NCBI GenBank assembly: GCA_026225945.1
Contig: JAMJFZ010000199.1
Location: forward strand, 65,020,001-65,084,000
From: Cricetomys ansorgei
Taxonomy: Eukaryota; Chordata; Mammalia; Rodentia; Nesomyidae
DNA: 64,000 bases
Reading direction: 5' to 3'
Made by a program: the position numbers and the translations under genes. Shown one piece after another: positions 43,010 to 54,924 of this stretch. Within the stretch, counting starts at the first letter, position 1. The number at the start of each line of letters is the position of its first letter. The notes under the pieces were generated by a model. The model worked only from the letters and a program-made list of their open reading frames with translations. It did no database searches and had not been told where the DNA came from.

Positions 43010-43319
43010 TGTTGTGGAAGTTTGTTTTTAGTTGTGTTTAAAATAATTCTTTTTGTGCACCGTTGGAAAAGGGGATGCATAGGCGTTGATATTTTGTATT
43101 GTCTGCAGGTGTTGGATTTCTGTGGGGGATAATTTTTTGCTTATGATCTGCACCTGAGGAGTTCTGAGTCACTAAAACACCTGAGTGCAAATGCTTGGGG
43201 AGCCACTGTTTATCTAGTATGGCATTGGCCAGCACAGTGGTTCTTTCTCCTGAGGATTTACATCTATGAAAATACCTCCTTGTCTCCTTGCTGAGCCTCC
43301 ACAGCAGTGTACTACTACA
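43010..43319 (+). repeat. 3' LTR of the provirus
   Basis: TGTTGTGGAAGTTTG start to TACTACTACA end, 310 bases, collinear with the 5' LTR apart from small indels (for example the ctagtat insertion near 43216). Confidence 0.87.
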
Positions 43320-43381
43320 GGAATGTGTCTGGAAATTCTGGTCTTACCAGTTTCCACCAAGAGAATAGGTCACTAGACTTC

Positions 43382-43720
43382 TGTGTTAGTTATGTTCATC
43401 CTGGTGATAGCATCACTAAAAGCAACTTATGGATGCAAGAGTTTACTTTTGCTTATGGTTCCAGGGTGGGAGGGGAAGTATCCAATAGGCAGCTAGAACA
43501 GGAAGCTGAGAGATCACATCGTCCTCTAAACATGAAGCTGAGAGTGAATGGGAACAAGGGTGAGGCCATAAACTCTTTGCCTGCTCCTAATAACATACTT
43601 CCTCCTGCCAGAATCCACCTCTTAAAGGTTCCATAGAGTCCCCAGACAGATCCATGAACTGTGGTCTGACTGTTCAAACCACCTGAGACTGCTGGAGATG
43701 TTTCTCATTCAAACCACCAA
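43382..43720 (-). mobile_element. MaLR LTR, antisense
   Basis: gttagttatgttcatcctgg, tgatagcatcactaaaagca, tttacttttgcttatggtt, acttcctcctgccagaatcc and ctcttaaaggttccatagag follow the antisense LTR. Confidence 0.78.
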
Positions 43721-44469
43721 ACCATCCAAGAATCTCATCTGCTCTCTCAAAGGCTTAGTTTATTTTCCTGAAAACAGGACTTCCAAAATTTATTATAAGA
43801 CTAAAGTCAGTGAATGGAGACAAAATCTTTGTACATTGCTTTATGAATGAAAAAGATCACTGTACCCTCCAGAAAACTAGTTTATCTAGATTTCTGGTTT
43901 TAGGTTTTTGTTTGTTTGTTTGTTTTCTAATACGAAGCATCACAAAATGAGTTTTCTGATAGGGATGAAAAGGAATAATTTCTGACCCGAATTATGCAAT
44001 AGTGTGGATCTGATTTTTTTTTAAATAGCTACGATGGTATTTTTCAAGTTTACTAATAGTGCCCTAGGGAAATAATTTCCTTGTAAGACATTCTTAACAA
44101 GTTCACTTTATAAAGAGCCATTTTCTTGACATTGACTTAAGCCAGTATGGTCTCTAACCATGCTCCTTTGTCAAGTATGAGATGGATGAAGGTGTTTTCC
44201 CAAAGGATTTTGAGAGTTCAGGAAAAGGGGAAACAGTGAAGAAAGTGACGGGTAAGCAGCTAGAAGTGTCCACTGAGATAGCAACCTGCACCTTAATCTG
44301 AAACAAGCTTTAAGTGGGAACCCTCAGTGTTTTGTTTTATATATGTGCAACAAAGCAATGCTTCTATGTGTGAGGGGAGGGTTTATGTATATATGACTAT
44401 ATGTGTATGGGTGCGTGCTTTTATGTGTGTATGACTCTTTTATGTGTGTATTTATGTGTGTGTGTTTGT
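43721..44469. other. Unassigned DNA ending in a TG-rich region
   Basis: A GTTT repeat lies at 43907-43926. From 44335 the sequence is TATG/TGTG-rich, the tail side of the antisense B4 that follows. Confidence 0.45.
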
Positions 44470-44730
44470 GTGTGTATAGGCTTGTTTGAGACAAGGTCTC
44501 TTGTTTGATATTTTATACAACCAGGCGAGTTGACCTCCAGACTTCTGAAGAGTATCTTGTCTCTGCCTCCCAGCTCCCAATAGAAATGGTGGGATTACAG
44601 ATGCATGCTAGATGCATGCTACCACATTCAGCTTTACATGCGTTCTGGGAATCCACACTCAGGTCCTCATACTTGCACAACAAGTTCTTTACCTCAGAAA
44701 GCAATGTCTCCAAGTCATGGACTCTTTGGT
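44470..44730 (-). mobile_element. B4-type SINE, antisense
   Basis: tttgagacaaggtctcttgt, cttgtctctgcctcccagct, gggattacagatgcatgc, ccacactcaggtcctcatac and ttgcacaacaagttctttac are in antisense order. Contains an exact 11-base tandem duplication (agatgcatgct at 44599 and 44610). Confidence 0.85.
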
Positions 44731-44737
44731 TTCCTTT

Positions 44738-44888
44738 GTTTTGTTTTGGTTTGGTTTGGTTTGGTTTTTCTCTGTTGTTGCTCTGGCTGTTCTGGAACTT
44801 ACCCTGTAGGCCAGGCTGGCCTTAAACTCACAGAGATCTGGCTGCTTCTGCTTCATGAGTACTGGCATGCACCACCACTACTCAGCCA
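44738..44888 (-). mobile_element. B1 SINE, antisense
   Basis: A (GGTTT)n tail expansion (44746-44767), then ttctctgttgttgctctggc, tgttctggaacttaccctgt, aggccaggctggcc, tggcatgcaccaccac. The cagcgctgggatta block is shortened. Confidence 0.92.
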
Positions 44889-44934
44889 GACTCTTTGTTT
44901 TTTTTTAAGTAGCAAATGTTTATAACTCACTTAT

Positions 44935-45240
44935 CAGACACTCGGTGTTATTCTGAATACTTTGTAAGTATCCATGTATTTGTTCCTCTCAAAACTCTTA
45001 TGAGGTTGGTACTCCTCTAATACCTACTTCACTATTGGTAATTCTGATAAGGACAAACTTTCAGAAATCAACTAGCAAATGCAGACATAGCTGTACATGA
45101 ACACCAAGTCTATACTTACAAGTGGCTGTGTCCCTCTACCATAGAGATGAGCTGACACGGGCACAGAGAGGTGAAAGGATTTAGCCATAGTCAGTCTTTG
45201 GCTGATATGGAACAAAAGCTCATTTACAACGTCAGTCATC
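44935..45240 (-). mobile_element. MIR SINE, antisense, interrupted
   Basis: tttgtaagtatccatgtat, caaaactcttatgaggttgg, tactcctctaatacctac, then after about 110 foreign bases agagatgagctgacacgg, gcacagagaggtgaaagg, atttagccatagtcag. Order and orientation fit one MIR with an unidentified insert at about 45030-45140. Confidence 0.7.
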
Positions 45241-46584
45241 AGTAATCAATCAAATCATCATGTGTGTTTTGTTTGTTTGTTTTATACATCAAATAAAGAC
45301 TAGGAACTTTTATGTGCTAATATGAAAATGTCTGTGAATAGTTAGGAAGAAGTATCATGTTAGATGGCTAGTGCTTGTTTGTAACCACTGGAAATTAGAA
45401 ATCATTGTACGAAAAGCCCTTGTTGATGCTTTTCCATCTATGTCAACCCTAAATCCCCAGGTTGTTGGCTCTCAGAGAAAAGCAGAGTTGGTATAACAGA
45501 CCATTCTTAGAAACATAGTTGGAATAGATTTGATGCTTTGCTAAAGCTAAAGAACCCATAAGAAGTGCAATATGTGCTCCTGGCACCTGCACCACTGGAA
45601 ATCATCAAGTGCAACATCCCTGACCATCGTGGAGGAACCAGGCACCAAATGAGATAGTTAGATAATTATGGTTCCCTCTGGGATTCATATAGGCTACAAA
45701 GGAATTAACGAGGCTGAATTAAGTCAGGTCTTGGAAAAAGCAACCTATTTTCTACCCAGGAGCAATCTGTTAAGATCATAGAAATCTGGACAAATAACTG
45801 TAAAGCACATCTCAGGGAACCATTCTAGCTAGCTAGCAATGCAGAGTGATTGTCTGGCTGAGCCCTGTCCAGCCCTATTGCCTCCAATCTTATTTTTGGC
45901 AGGTCTCTGTAGAACCATCTAAACAATATCATCTCTCAACAGTGTTATACTGGATGTGCCTGAGAAGTTAATCCTTGCCCCTTTTTCTGATTCTCCTCTC
46001 CTCCCACTCTGTCCAGAAAATTCCTGAGTTGAATTCTGCAGTGGGAAAGGTATTTCCTTTATGGTTGACCCTGATTTGTTATAAATAAAGAAAAATATAC
46101 ATGCCTATGCAAGACTGAGGTAAAACCTTAGAGAAAATGGAATTGGTTTTGTGTCTTTGACATTGAATACATGTTTCTCCTGATTAATCTTAGCACTTAC
46201 ACTTTTCAGTCATCAAGGAAAGAGATTTTTAACAACATATTTGTTGTTTGTCTATAGCAATTGAATAAAGAATACCAACATACTCTCCTGATAATAAAAA
46301 AAAATCCTTTGTCCTATCATAGGCAAAAATGTACATATATTTTTTGATTGGTTAATCTGAAATGGGTGAGGGGTAAATGAAGAGATGGGTATATGGTGTG
46401 AAAATAAGTATATGGATTTGTGATATTGAGCTTAAATCTTACAGACGCAATAAAATTAATATTTATATTGAATTAGAGAAAAGGTATTAGAATACCACTA
46501 ACTGCAGTTATTTTTAGAATCTTTTGCATATCTGTATATCAGATACTACATCAATGTTTCTGAGATTTCTTAATAAAACCAGTA
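45241..46584. other. Unassigned DNA, 1.3 kb
   Basis: No repeat family, RNA gene or exon recognised; AT-rich from about 46060. Confidence 0.4.
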
Positions 46585-46750
46585 ATTTTATACTATTGTT
46601 ATACCCCATTAATTGATAAGAAAATTTAGGTTCAAATTGATTGAGTAATGACCAAAACTATAAATCAAGCAAGTGATGAATCAGAATTAAATCTTCATGC
46701 AGGCCCACCTACTCAGGCATAGGATCTTAACTATCAAGTCATTTTACTAA
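46585..46750 (-). mobile_element. MIR SINE, antisense
   Basis: ttgttataccccattaattg, gataagaaaatttaggttca, aatgaccaaaactataaatc, gtgatgaatcagaattaaat and atcttaactatcaagtcatt are in antisense MIR order. Confidence 0.75.
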
Positions 46751-46859
46751 GCAATATAGGTATCCATTATGCAGAAATACATAGCTATCTTTAACCCATG
46801 TCATCAAGGCCTCTGTTTAGTGATAAGAAACCATGAAACTCACATGCACTAATCCTTAC

Positions 46860-46945
46860 CTCCATATACCAGCTGTGATATTTAGGATATTATACAAGCC
46901 ATAATCTCACTCCAACTTGTTTTGCCTATTAGTGAAATGAATTAA
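46860..46945 (+). mobile_element. MIR SINE fragment
   Basis: accagctgtgatatttagg, gccataatctcactcc, tattagtgaaatgaatta resembles sense MIR core. Confidence 0.5.
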
Positions 46946-47272
46946 TTGGGCTGAGAGCTCCCCAAGATCTGTACTGAATATGGTCTGAGTCTGGTGTCAT
47001 AGACCATTTTTACTGCCTTTGGCTACCTGGTTCTCAGACTACTGTGGCTCTCAGGGTCAGCCAATCACTAAGAAGATGATCTGCAACCTGCATTGGCCAT
47101 TAATATGTAGCCAGGTTGATTAGCCACACCCATTGAGTTCTGATTTCTTCCACCATTTCTAGAATAAAAGACTTGTCACTAAACTTTAGGATGAAGGACC
47201 TAGAATTTCGAGTATCCACTAAAGTTGTGAGAGGATGCAACTGTTCAAGTATGAAAGAGATGAAGCCTAGTC
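46946..47272. other. Unassigned DNA
   Basis: Nothing recognised; the 47140-47200 segment (ctagaataaaagacttgtca) has an AATAAA but no matching transcript context. Confidence 0.4.
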
Positions 47273-47325
47273 AGAAAAGAAAGAAAGAAAGGAAAGAAGG
47301 AAGGAAGGAAGAGAGAGAAAGAAGG
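47273..47325. repeat. (GAAA/GGAA)n purine tract
   Basis: agaaaagaaagaaagaaagg then aaggaaggaaggaag and gagagagaaag. Confidence 0.95.
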
Positions 47326-47594
47326 TTGATGATGCTAGAGGAAGGCATAAGCTAATGAACGGGTCAGCAATGAGATTCTATCATACTCTGTTAAGAGGTA
47401 TCTAGTCTGGACTCTACTGCGTTGCCTAGAAAGTTTCCTTCTGATTTGTCTCCTATTTCATTTGTACTATGTCTTCCAAAGAAATTCCTACTCCCATCAC
47501 TCTCCTCATCTCCCCATTCCAATGAATGACAGATGACCTTGTCATCTGTGGTTAGATATTGCTTTACACTGAATACAGTACCTTACCTAGCATT

Positions 47595-47640
47595 TATTCC
47601 CACATTCATTCAATAAATGTTTTTTTATGTCATATACTAG

Positions 47641-47697
<57 letters not shown>

Positions 47698-47900
47698 GCC
47701 TTTTCTTTGGGAGTTTACATTCTGTTGAGGAAAGACAGATAAAATCAAAGAGCTATGACGAGATATAAAACAGAAAGAATAGACCAGGTAAATCAGACTC
47801 CTTTCTTTTTACAGAATTGTTCTGAGCAATTCATGGGGGCTTCCAAAGAAAGTAGGAATACATCTAGACTTCAAAAGCCTGAGAGTAGAGGGTCCCAGAG
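47595..47900 (-). mobile_element. L2 LINE, antisense, with an internal CA repeat
   Basis: tccctacattcattca-like start (cacattcattcaataaatg), atgtcatatactagtcac, then the CA expansion, then ttgggagtttacattctgtt, gaggaaagacagataaaatc. These are consecutive antisense L2 phrases. Confidence 0.72.
47642..47695. repeat. (CA)n microsatellite
   Basis: About 26 pure CA units grown within the L2 fragment. Confidence 0.98.
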
Positions 47901-48084
47901 CCATGATAGAAGTTTGTGCCAGTTCAGATGAGAGCACAGAAAGGTATGGTCCTTTTTTTTTAGAGGCCAGGGGAATTTCCTAAGATGCTAATAGGGTCTT
48001 TGAGGAGCAAAGGGTGTTGTAACAGAGACTTAAATTAATTTTCTGAACAGGCAAGGATTGCCAGTAGTCTATGTTGGAGAGTGT

Positions 48085-48268
48085 GTTAATCTAGAATCTT
48101 GCTACTCAGTTGCATCTTCAGATCAGCAATACCAGCATCATCTGGGAGCTTATAGAAAGAAATAATCCCAGGCTAACCCTAGACCCAGTGAATCAGAAGC
48201 TTTATTTTAATAACATGCCCAGCTGACTCTAGCACAAATTAAAATTTGAGAAGCATCTTTTCAACCAG
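48085..48268 (+). mobile_element. MER5-like hAT-Charlie MITE
   Basis: accagcatcatctgggagct, tatagaaagaaataatccc, agacccagtgaatcagaagc, tttaataacatgcccagctg, taaaatttgagaagcatc match MER5A/B in sense order; the outer terminal repeats are eroded. Confidence 0.8.
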
Positions 48269-49018
48269 GTTTTGAAGATTCATAAAACTTTGAATGCCAA
48301 GCCACATCCTCTACCTGTTATATCAGAATCTCAGAAGGCGAGGACAGAGAGAATTTTTGAAATCTAAGCATTAAAGTTCCAATATGGAATTTCTTCTTGA
48401 CTCTGGCCTATGTACACTGTTGTGAGCAGATACTCAACTGTGGCACAGTGTGGAGAATAAGAAACCAAACTTCTGACTTTGAGTATGGCTGTATTCATCA
48501 TAAGCTTCCAGAAAGTTCAGTTAAAGAAGCAAGAACTTCTAAGTGTTAAAAGGAGAAGAGGTGAATAAACTCGCCCTTTGTAAAGTGGATTCCCCTGCTT
48601 GGTGACAGGCTGGCATATCTGCCCCCCTGCAGATGGCTCTGCTCTTGCAGACACAGGCAGAGCTGACACATGCATGCTGGGTTTGCTGTTCCTTCCCAAG
48701 CAGCACATAACGATGCTGGAAGAGAGGACAGCAGGGCTTTGGAGAGAAGGAGAGCACGTTGTCCCTAATCCATATCGACAACAGGCTCTGTTCTTGAGGA
48801 GCAGCCAAAACACTTATTTCTCACCAAAACTGAGTCATATTTTAAAAAGCAAGCAGTAGAGCCAAGATGAAAACTTACTTTGTAACTTTCTTCCCAGAAC
48901 CTCAGCCTGGTGCTATTTGTCAATGAGAATCCTTTGAACCATTTCCCCTGGAGTTTCTGCCATCAACCCTAAATCTATAAGAAGGGATCATGACAGAAAA
49001 TTGGGACCTGAAGGGTAC
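48269..49018. other. Unassigned DNA
   Basis: Overlapping open frames on both strands at 48517-48859 suggest only a locally stop-poor, GC-richer patch; no family resemblance. Confidence 0.4.
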
Positions 49019-49112
49019 CCCACTGGAGCATCTGGACTTGGACACAAACTTGGATCTGGCAGGAATTGCTGTTTATGCCTTAGTAAAATGATGTAATCTC
49101 TCAATCTCATCT
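49019..49112 (+). mobile_element. Possible MIR fragment
   Basis: gagcatctggacttggacac, aaacttggatctggcag, gccttagtaaaatgatgtaa resembles sense MIR. Confidence 0.45.
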
Positions 49113-49949
49113 CCTAGTACATTGTGAAAAATACAAATTTCCCACTAAGTTACATCCTCTGTTCACACTTCTGTTTTTTTTCCCCATACTGACATCAGTA
49201 CTCCGGAAAGGAAAGCTACCATCTCCTGTAAGAATGAGCCAAAAGATATGACTAAGGGCAAGTTCAAGGCCAAAAAGTCTAGAATTCTCTGTTTTCAGTG
49301 ATGAAATCAATCCATCTTTCCTAAGTTACTGGTTTATTTAATTTTTTCTCATGGGTCTAGCTATGACTTTATCTCAAGAGCTTACAGTTCCTTATTCAGG
49401 TTGTCTCAAATTCAAATTTCCTTTTCACTTCTCTTTCACTTCTTCAGGTGACTTCCCATCTTCTGCCTCCTGCAGGAAGTTTACTTAGAGAAAGGCTCAA
49501 CTGGATATCTGATAATTGTACTCATCTTCCCAGGGTTTTCCTTGCATGGGCCTCAATAAACATCTGCTATTTAGTGACTGTACTAAATGAGAACTTCCAT
49601 GAAAAGACAAGTGATGAAATCAATCCATCTTTCCTAAGTTATTGCCATAGTTCTGCTCATAGCCACAAGGCGATACCTACTAATGTGTTAAAAAAAAAAC
49701 AAAACCAAGAGGCCCCTGCCCTCCTTATATAACTTATACCCAAAGTCTAGCTAACCCTTCACATTGTGTCCAACTTAGACTTTCTTCATCTTTTGATGAT
49801 GCTCCAATTACAAGACTTCCTCGGTTGTTTTCTGACATCATTTTGTCCTATTTCCTACAACAGAGACACCATTCTTCCTCTGTGCTTACTTCTGAAATAA
49901 AGATTTGATAATTTCCCTGCCTGAGTTTAAATTTTTCCATAGGTACTAC
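49113..49949. other. Unassigned DNA carrying a 32-base direct repeat
   Basis: The block AGTGATGAAATCAATCCATC plus 12 more identical bases occurs at 49297-49328 and 49610-49641. No element boundaries are seen around the 281 bases in between. Confidence 0.55.
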
Positions 49950-50510
49950 TGTTGTCCACTGGAAGAAATCTAACCACCTCAAAATAGTATATAGATAAAT
50001 TCCTTTGCAGCCTTCCCCAGTTTCAAACCTTAGGTAATCTGGAAATCCCTACAGATGTCCATGTACTTCAGGGATTTTTCATGGTTTTAAAAATATGTCT
50101 TTCATTTATCTTGAAATGGCCTCCTGACATGTAAATACTTCATTGTCTTTAAAGGTTCATTTCATGTATCCCTTAAGAATGACAAGTACTATCCTATATA
50201 TCAATGTCTGTATCAGCCATCATCGCACAATGATGTACAAGGAAAACATACATTTTACCCCCAAAAGGTCTAGATCTCATGGGGAGAAAGGGGGGCTTGT
50301 GCTTCCCTTCCTAGCTGATGCCTGTCCTGATGTGACACCTGTTCCCTGATTCATCATGCCCCACTCTGGCTATCAACATGTCTACTCATGCAGCCTTTTG
50401 TTTACATGGATGTCAGATTATACAGGAAAGAATTGTGCCTGTTCATCTGGCATCCCCCAGCACTGAAGAAGTGTCTGACACATGGTAGTTATTGAATAAA
50501 TGTTTATAGG
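49950..50510 (+). mobile_element. L2 LINE 3' region
   Basis: cctccccagtttc-like text (cagccttccccagtttcaaa), aaatggcctcctgacatg, tcatgtatcccttaag, ggaaagaattgtgcctgttc, atcccccagcactgaaga, tctgacacatggtagttatt, gaataaatgttt reproduce the L2 3' UTR with long gaps. Confidence 0.68.
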
Positions 50511-50939
50511 AAAAAGGAGTAAAAACTCTCTTAGTTTTTCCAGTATTTGGAGTTATAAGACAATGGGAAACAAATGTCTGTCATAGATGGCAGAAAACTG
50601 CTGCTCCTTAGAAGAAGGATGGATAGAAGAAGGATGGATAGATGGGTAGAAGGATGGACATTTTTCCCAAAGAGTAGTTCTACAGTCAAGTGAGGCAAAA
50701 AGTGTCAGCTGTGAACATGAGGGTTGCGGCTACAGACAATTTGAGGTTACCCTACTAAACAGGGTTTCCCACTGGACTCAATCCATAGGCCATTCCCATT
50801 TTATGCACATACTGAATTTGAGGTTTGGTTATCTCTGGTATAGGGAAACAGATTTTTGTTTTTAAAATTTAATCATGATTTAGAGCTGTTGAAATATTTA
50901 TCAAAATTCAACATGCTTTTTCCACATGACCGATCAGCA
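50511..50939. other. Unassigned DNA with a GGATAGAA-type tandem patch
   Basis: An agaaggatggatagaagaag pattern repeats at 50611-50657. The remainder is unassigned. Confidence 0.5.
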
Positions 50940-51234
50940 ATTTTGTGCTAATGGGAAGCTGAAGCCAAACTAAGTGCCTATTACTAAGGAAATGGATTCA
51001 TATAATACAGTGCTTACATACTTTTAAATTATATGCAATGGTAAAAGGCATTGAACTTGATAAGCTTAAAATAGCATGGTTGGTCAAAAACAGAGAAGAA
51101 AAATGGTAAAATAAAAAGAGAACAGGGATTTTAGGATAATATTATTTATATTTTAAAAATGCATACACTCAAAATAGTATGTATTTTTGCAAGTATATGA
51201 ATATGATTAAAGCATATATATATGATATATATGT

Positions 51235-51288
<54 letters not shown>

Positions 51289-51300
51289 TGACTTTAACTA
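50940..51300 (+). mobile_element. Old LINE-1 (L1M) 3' end
   Basis: gaagccaaactaagtgccta, ttactaaggaaatggattca, caatggtaaaaggcattgaa and caaaatagtatgtatttttg fit the L1M 3' end in sense order; a TA microsatellite (51239-51285) sits near its end. Confidence 0.6.
51239..51285. repeat. (TA)n microsatellite
   Basis: About 23 pure TA units, preceded by imperfect TATATG words from 51214. Confidence 0.98.
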
Positions 51301-53569
51301 TTGGAAGAGAATGGGAACATTGAGAAACAAGAGGGAAATTACAAAAACACAAAGACCAGAACCTCAATTGAATCTGACATGAGCTAACCTGTTACCCTGT
51401 AAACAATCTCTTACTCATGCTCCTGTAAGAATCATAGGTACCTAACACTTGGCTATGCCATCAAAGATAACGTCTCTCCCTCCCCATTATCACTGCAGTG
51501 AGTTACTGTCTTCTGGGTGCCTCCTAGACCCCTCTATCTCCATTACCCTAATAAAATCACATCCTGTGGGTACATTGGGAGCTCTCCTTGGTTCTGAAAG
51601 ATCCTCACTCCTGCCGTAGACCTTGATCATGCTGGTAGTCTCTCCTGTCTAATTCTACTCTGCAGCTACCTTTAAGCACTAGGGCTTATTAAGGCCAGAG
51701 TCTGAATCTTATTACATGGCTTAGCCTGAAATAGGAAATGAATGCAGTTCCTGTGATTAGATGCTACTGAACAAGTGCACTAATGCTTCTTGGTCTAGTG
51801 TTGACTATTACCTAACCGTGCTGTCAAAACCTTTCTTCTCTAAGTCCTATGCAGTTCATGTGTGTGATGGCATAATAAGATACCTTGCAATACATCACTT
51901 CTGAATAGAAATATCTGCATTTCTTAGGGGCAAAATCAGAAAGTTTCAAGAATGCAGGGCAAAAGGGAAGAATCTCATGTTTTATTGCACCCATGTTGCT
52001 CCTGGCTTGTCCTGAATGAACTTCTAAACAAATAAAACGTTGCTGCTCTATCAGGAAACATCTTTCTATTTCCTGTTCTCAGCACCCCCACTATACTTTA
52101 TCATGGAATCTTTTGTAATAAAAATAAACAGAGAAGAAGCTTTTAAAAACAGAGTTCTGGATAAATCATGTCTGGCTAAAGCAAGGCTGTCCTATGTAAG
52201 TGAATGATTGTGGTTCAAGAGCTCATAAGATACCATGCCCATAAGACAACACGGCACTTGAGTTCTTGTCAGAATAATGCAAAACAAAAACAAAAAACAA
52301 ATAAAACACTGAATACTGATCTTTTTTCTGAGACCAGTTAACACATAAAGCAACTACAAAAAGAAGTATTTGCCTCCACTGTACAACTAGAAAACCAAAG
52401 TTTAGTAGACTGAATGTATTGCACACCCTAAAACAAAATTAATAAAACAGAATAAAGACTTGAATCCAATCCTAGTTCATTCCAAAGTCCTCTGTGTTCT
52501 CTGTAATAGTAAAGTGCTCCCTACCTGTTCAGGGTTGACTTGGTTAGCCAGCACACTAAGTACTGGCTTCACTTCTACGAGTGCTACTAGAAGATAGTGT
52601 TTCATCAACACAGCACTTAAATCTAAACAACAGGTCAGTGAAGCTCTCATCTAAGATTATAGAGTGGACAAGTGGAAAAGCAGAAATTAAAAAAAAATTC
52701 TTGCTTTAGCACAAACCTCTGACCTTACTACTTCTTAACCCATCTCAGTATAGATGGCCTCAATGTTCTTTCCTTTTTCTTTAAAATGTCATGATTCTTG
52801 TGCCTGTAAGCATGAGTCTGGGGTACAAGACATCTATTAACTGACTCTGCCTCAGAAATTTAATGGTGCTTCCTCTCTAGAGTCTCATCGAATTCCATTT
52901 GCTTTATATTCTTAGCAGTTTAAGAAGAGGAGTAGGTAGAGGGTATCATCTTCAGCTCTTTTTTCATAATCAAGCCTGCAGATAACCACAGGAGAGATGT
53001 GGAAGAAACAGGAAGCACAGTTTACTCTGGTGTTGATGATGACTGCAGGGAAAGTGGCAGGAACATCTACCTCTTGATACAATCTGCAAGATATATATCA
53101 CAAGGCAGGAAAAAATGAACTCCTAAGTCATTTGTGTATTGTGGATCCTTGAGGAATAACTATGAATACAAAAGTGCTTTTTAGCATTGTTCTCTGAGGG
53201 TCACTCACCATGCATATGTCAGCATGGGTCCAATGTCTAAGTGAGACAGGAGTCCTCAGCCCAGGAGTCTGAGGCTTGGTCTTCATTTATTCTCAGATAG
53301 CTTTTGATGGTTGTATCTTCTTGGAGAACAGTGGGGAAAGTTCAGGGGATGGCTTTAGACAGAAAAAAGAAAAAACGATTGCATGATGGCATAGTTTATC
53401 CCTTAATTCTATACCCCTATCAGTTTTTCTATGAAGCCTCAAATATTGTCACTAAAGGAACAAACTGAGTTATAAAGCCAACATTTTATACTAAAAATGT
53501 GCAAAGGGTGAAGAAGTAGTCCTATTGAATGCTCCTTGAAAATTTAATGCATAATGAGTATATAACAGT
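51301..53569. other. Repeat-poor stretch, 2.3 kb
   Basis: No interspersed repeat that I can name. Small A-rich patch at 52278-52305. A MIR-like wording at 52718-52790 is too weak to call. No coding-like frame. Confidence 0.4.
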
Positions 53570-53830
53570 CCACCAAACACTTCTATCACTGGAATTTAAA
53601 GTTATTTCCATTTTTTACTACTTTACTGTTACATTAATTTAATCATTTTGTATGTAAATATCTTTATGAGAATCCACTGTTACTTACTTAGGAGAGTATT
53701 CTAGAAGTGGATTACTAACTGGAAAGGCCTGACACTGGTAGAAATGCACAGTGCTAAACTCTTTTGGAACACAATTTTTCAATCTCTATAATTTTGAAAT
53801 ATTTGAAGTACTTGGTAAATGAGGTACTAT
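53570..53830 (-). mobile_element. Old LINE-1 (L1M) ORF2 end, antisense
   Basis: tttccattttttactacttt, gtaaatatctttatgagaat, gagtattctagaagtggatt, actaactggaaaggcct, agtgctaaactcttttggaa match the antisense …aaattcctagaagtggaattgctgggtcaaagg… region of old L1. Confidence 0.68.
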
Positions 53831-54924
53831 TAAACATTAAGCCAGGTATCTCCCAATCCCCACTTATGCCACTTAATTTTGTGTCTGTGTTTACTTAGCA
53901 CAGATCACCCTTATTAGATATTTTATATGTAATATTTTTACCTAATTTTGAGTTTTATAGTCTCAAATAAAAAATCAATCTTCTTCAATTTTGGGTCAAA
54001 AATAAAACTGTCTTCAGAACCTCTAACTGAATTATAGACAGGCACACTCAGGACTCTCTTTTCTAGGTTTAAGGGAATGTGTTAAATACACATGAACATG
54101 ATGTATAGTCAGTTCTGAGCTACTCCAGTATGGCTCATACAATGAGCCATAGATAGCCCAGATGTTGTCCTCAAAAAATCATGTTTGCAGCTCCATTGAT
54201 AATGGCAAATAACCTGACATTGGGGGTGATGTATACTTTACTTCCATGCACCTGTACAGACTGGCACGATTCTATGCCCCAAAATGTTCTGGGGTAGGCA
54301 GTTCACTCAGAAAAACAAATACATAAACTTGGCCATGAAGAACAGGTAGGTCAGTCATAGAAACATCAGAGGAGGAACAATACTGTGGCTCTGCAGCCTC
54401 CAAAGGTTCAAAGGTACAGGAAAGGGTGGTATCTCTGAACTAGAACTGCAAACAGGGCCTAGAAGCTGTGGCAGGTGGGGCTGAGGGAGACACCAGCTGG
54501 CCTGAGCTGACAAGGAAGAAGAGTAGAAATTGCAAGCTGGAGGCGGAGGCTGTTTTTATGACATTTTCTTCAAGTGTTTTTGCTTTCTGTTCTGAGATTT
54601 TTGTTCTTCTCTGATCCAACTCAGAATTTGTTTTTCCCATTACTGATGATGTTATATGTCATATATTTGTTTATGCATTTTTTTCTCTTATGCCAGAAGG
54701 ATTCTTACCTACTCCAAACATGGGGGAGTATTTGTGTATACATGGCTGGTGTTTTTATGAACAAATGCATGTCACCCGAAGTTAAGGCAGGAGATAATTT
54801 GCATATCAATTTATAAAGCAATGCTGGAGTCCTATGCTGCCATAGAGACCTCTCTGTGACATGAAGACATATGGCAGAGTTATGAAGGCTTTAGTTCAGT
54901 TTGTCCAAAAGGAGCCCCCTGCTA
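53831..54924. other. Unassigned DNA, 1.1 kb
   Basis: A GC-richer patch (54430-54555) precedes a segment (54645-54700) that recurs inverted at 56877-56929. No family name can be given. Confidence 0.4.
54645..54700 (+). repeat. Left arm of a spaced inverted pair
   Basis: GATGATGTTATATGTCATAT through ctcttatgccagaagg recurs as its reverse complement at 56877-56929 with one substitution and a 2-base T-run difference. Confidence 0.9.

Larger units (their letters stand above)
41335..43319 (+). mobile_element. Non-autonomous class II (ERVK-like) provirus
   Basis: Two related LTRs flank about 1.36 kb of internal sequence with a primer site just after the 5' LTR and a purine tract just before the 3' LTR, so the retroviral frame is complete. 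Inside I find no gag, protease, polymerase or envelope reading frame: stops are dense in all plus-strand frames, and the longest open frame (42525-42989, 154 codons) is on the wrong strand and featureless. This resembles ETn-like elements that are copied by another virus's proteins. The LTRs differ at roughly one base in seven by eye, so the insertion is old. I see no convincing 6-base target duplication (taggga versus ggaatg). Confidence 0.85.

Noticed and set aside
41329..43325. Target-site duplication for the provirus
   Set aside because: taggga and ggaatg do not match; either the duplication has decayed or the flanks were rearranged.
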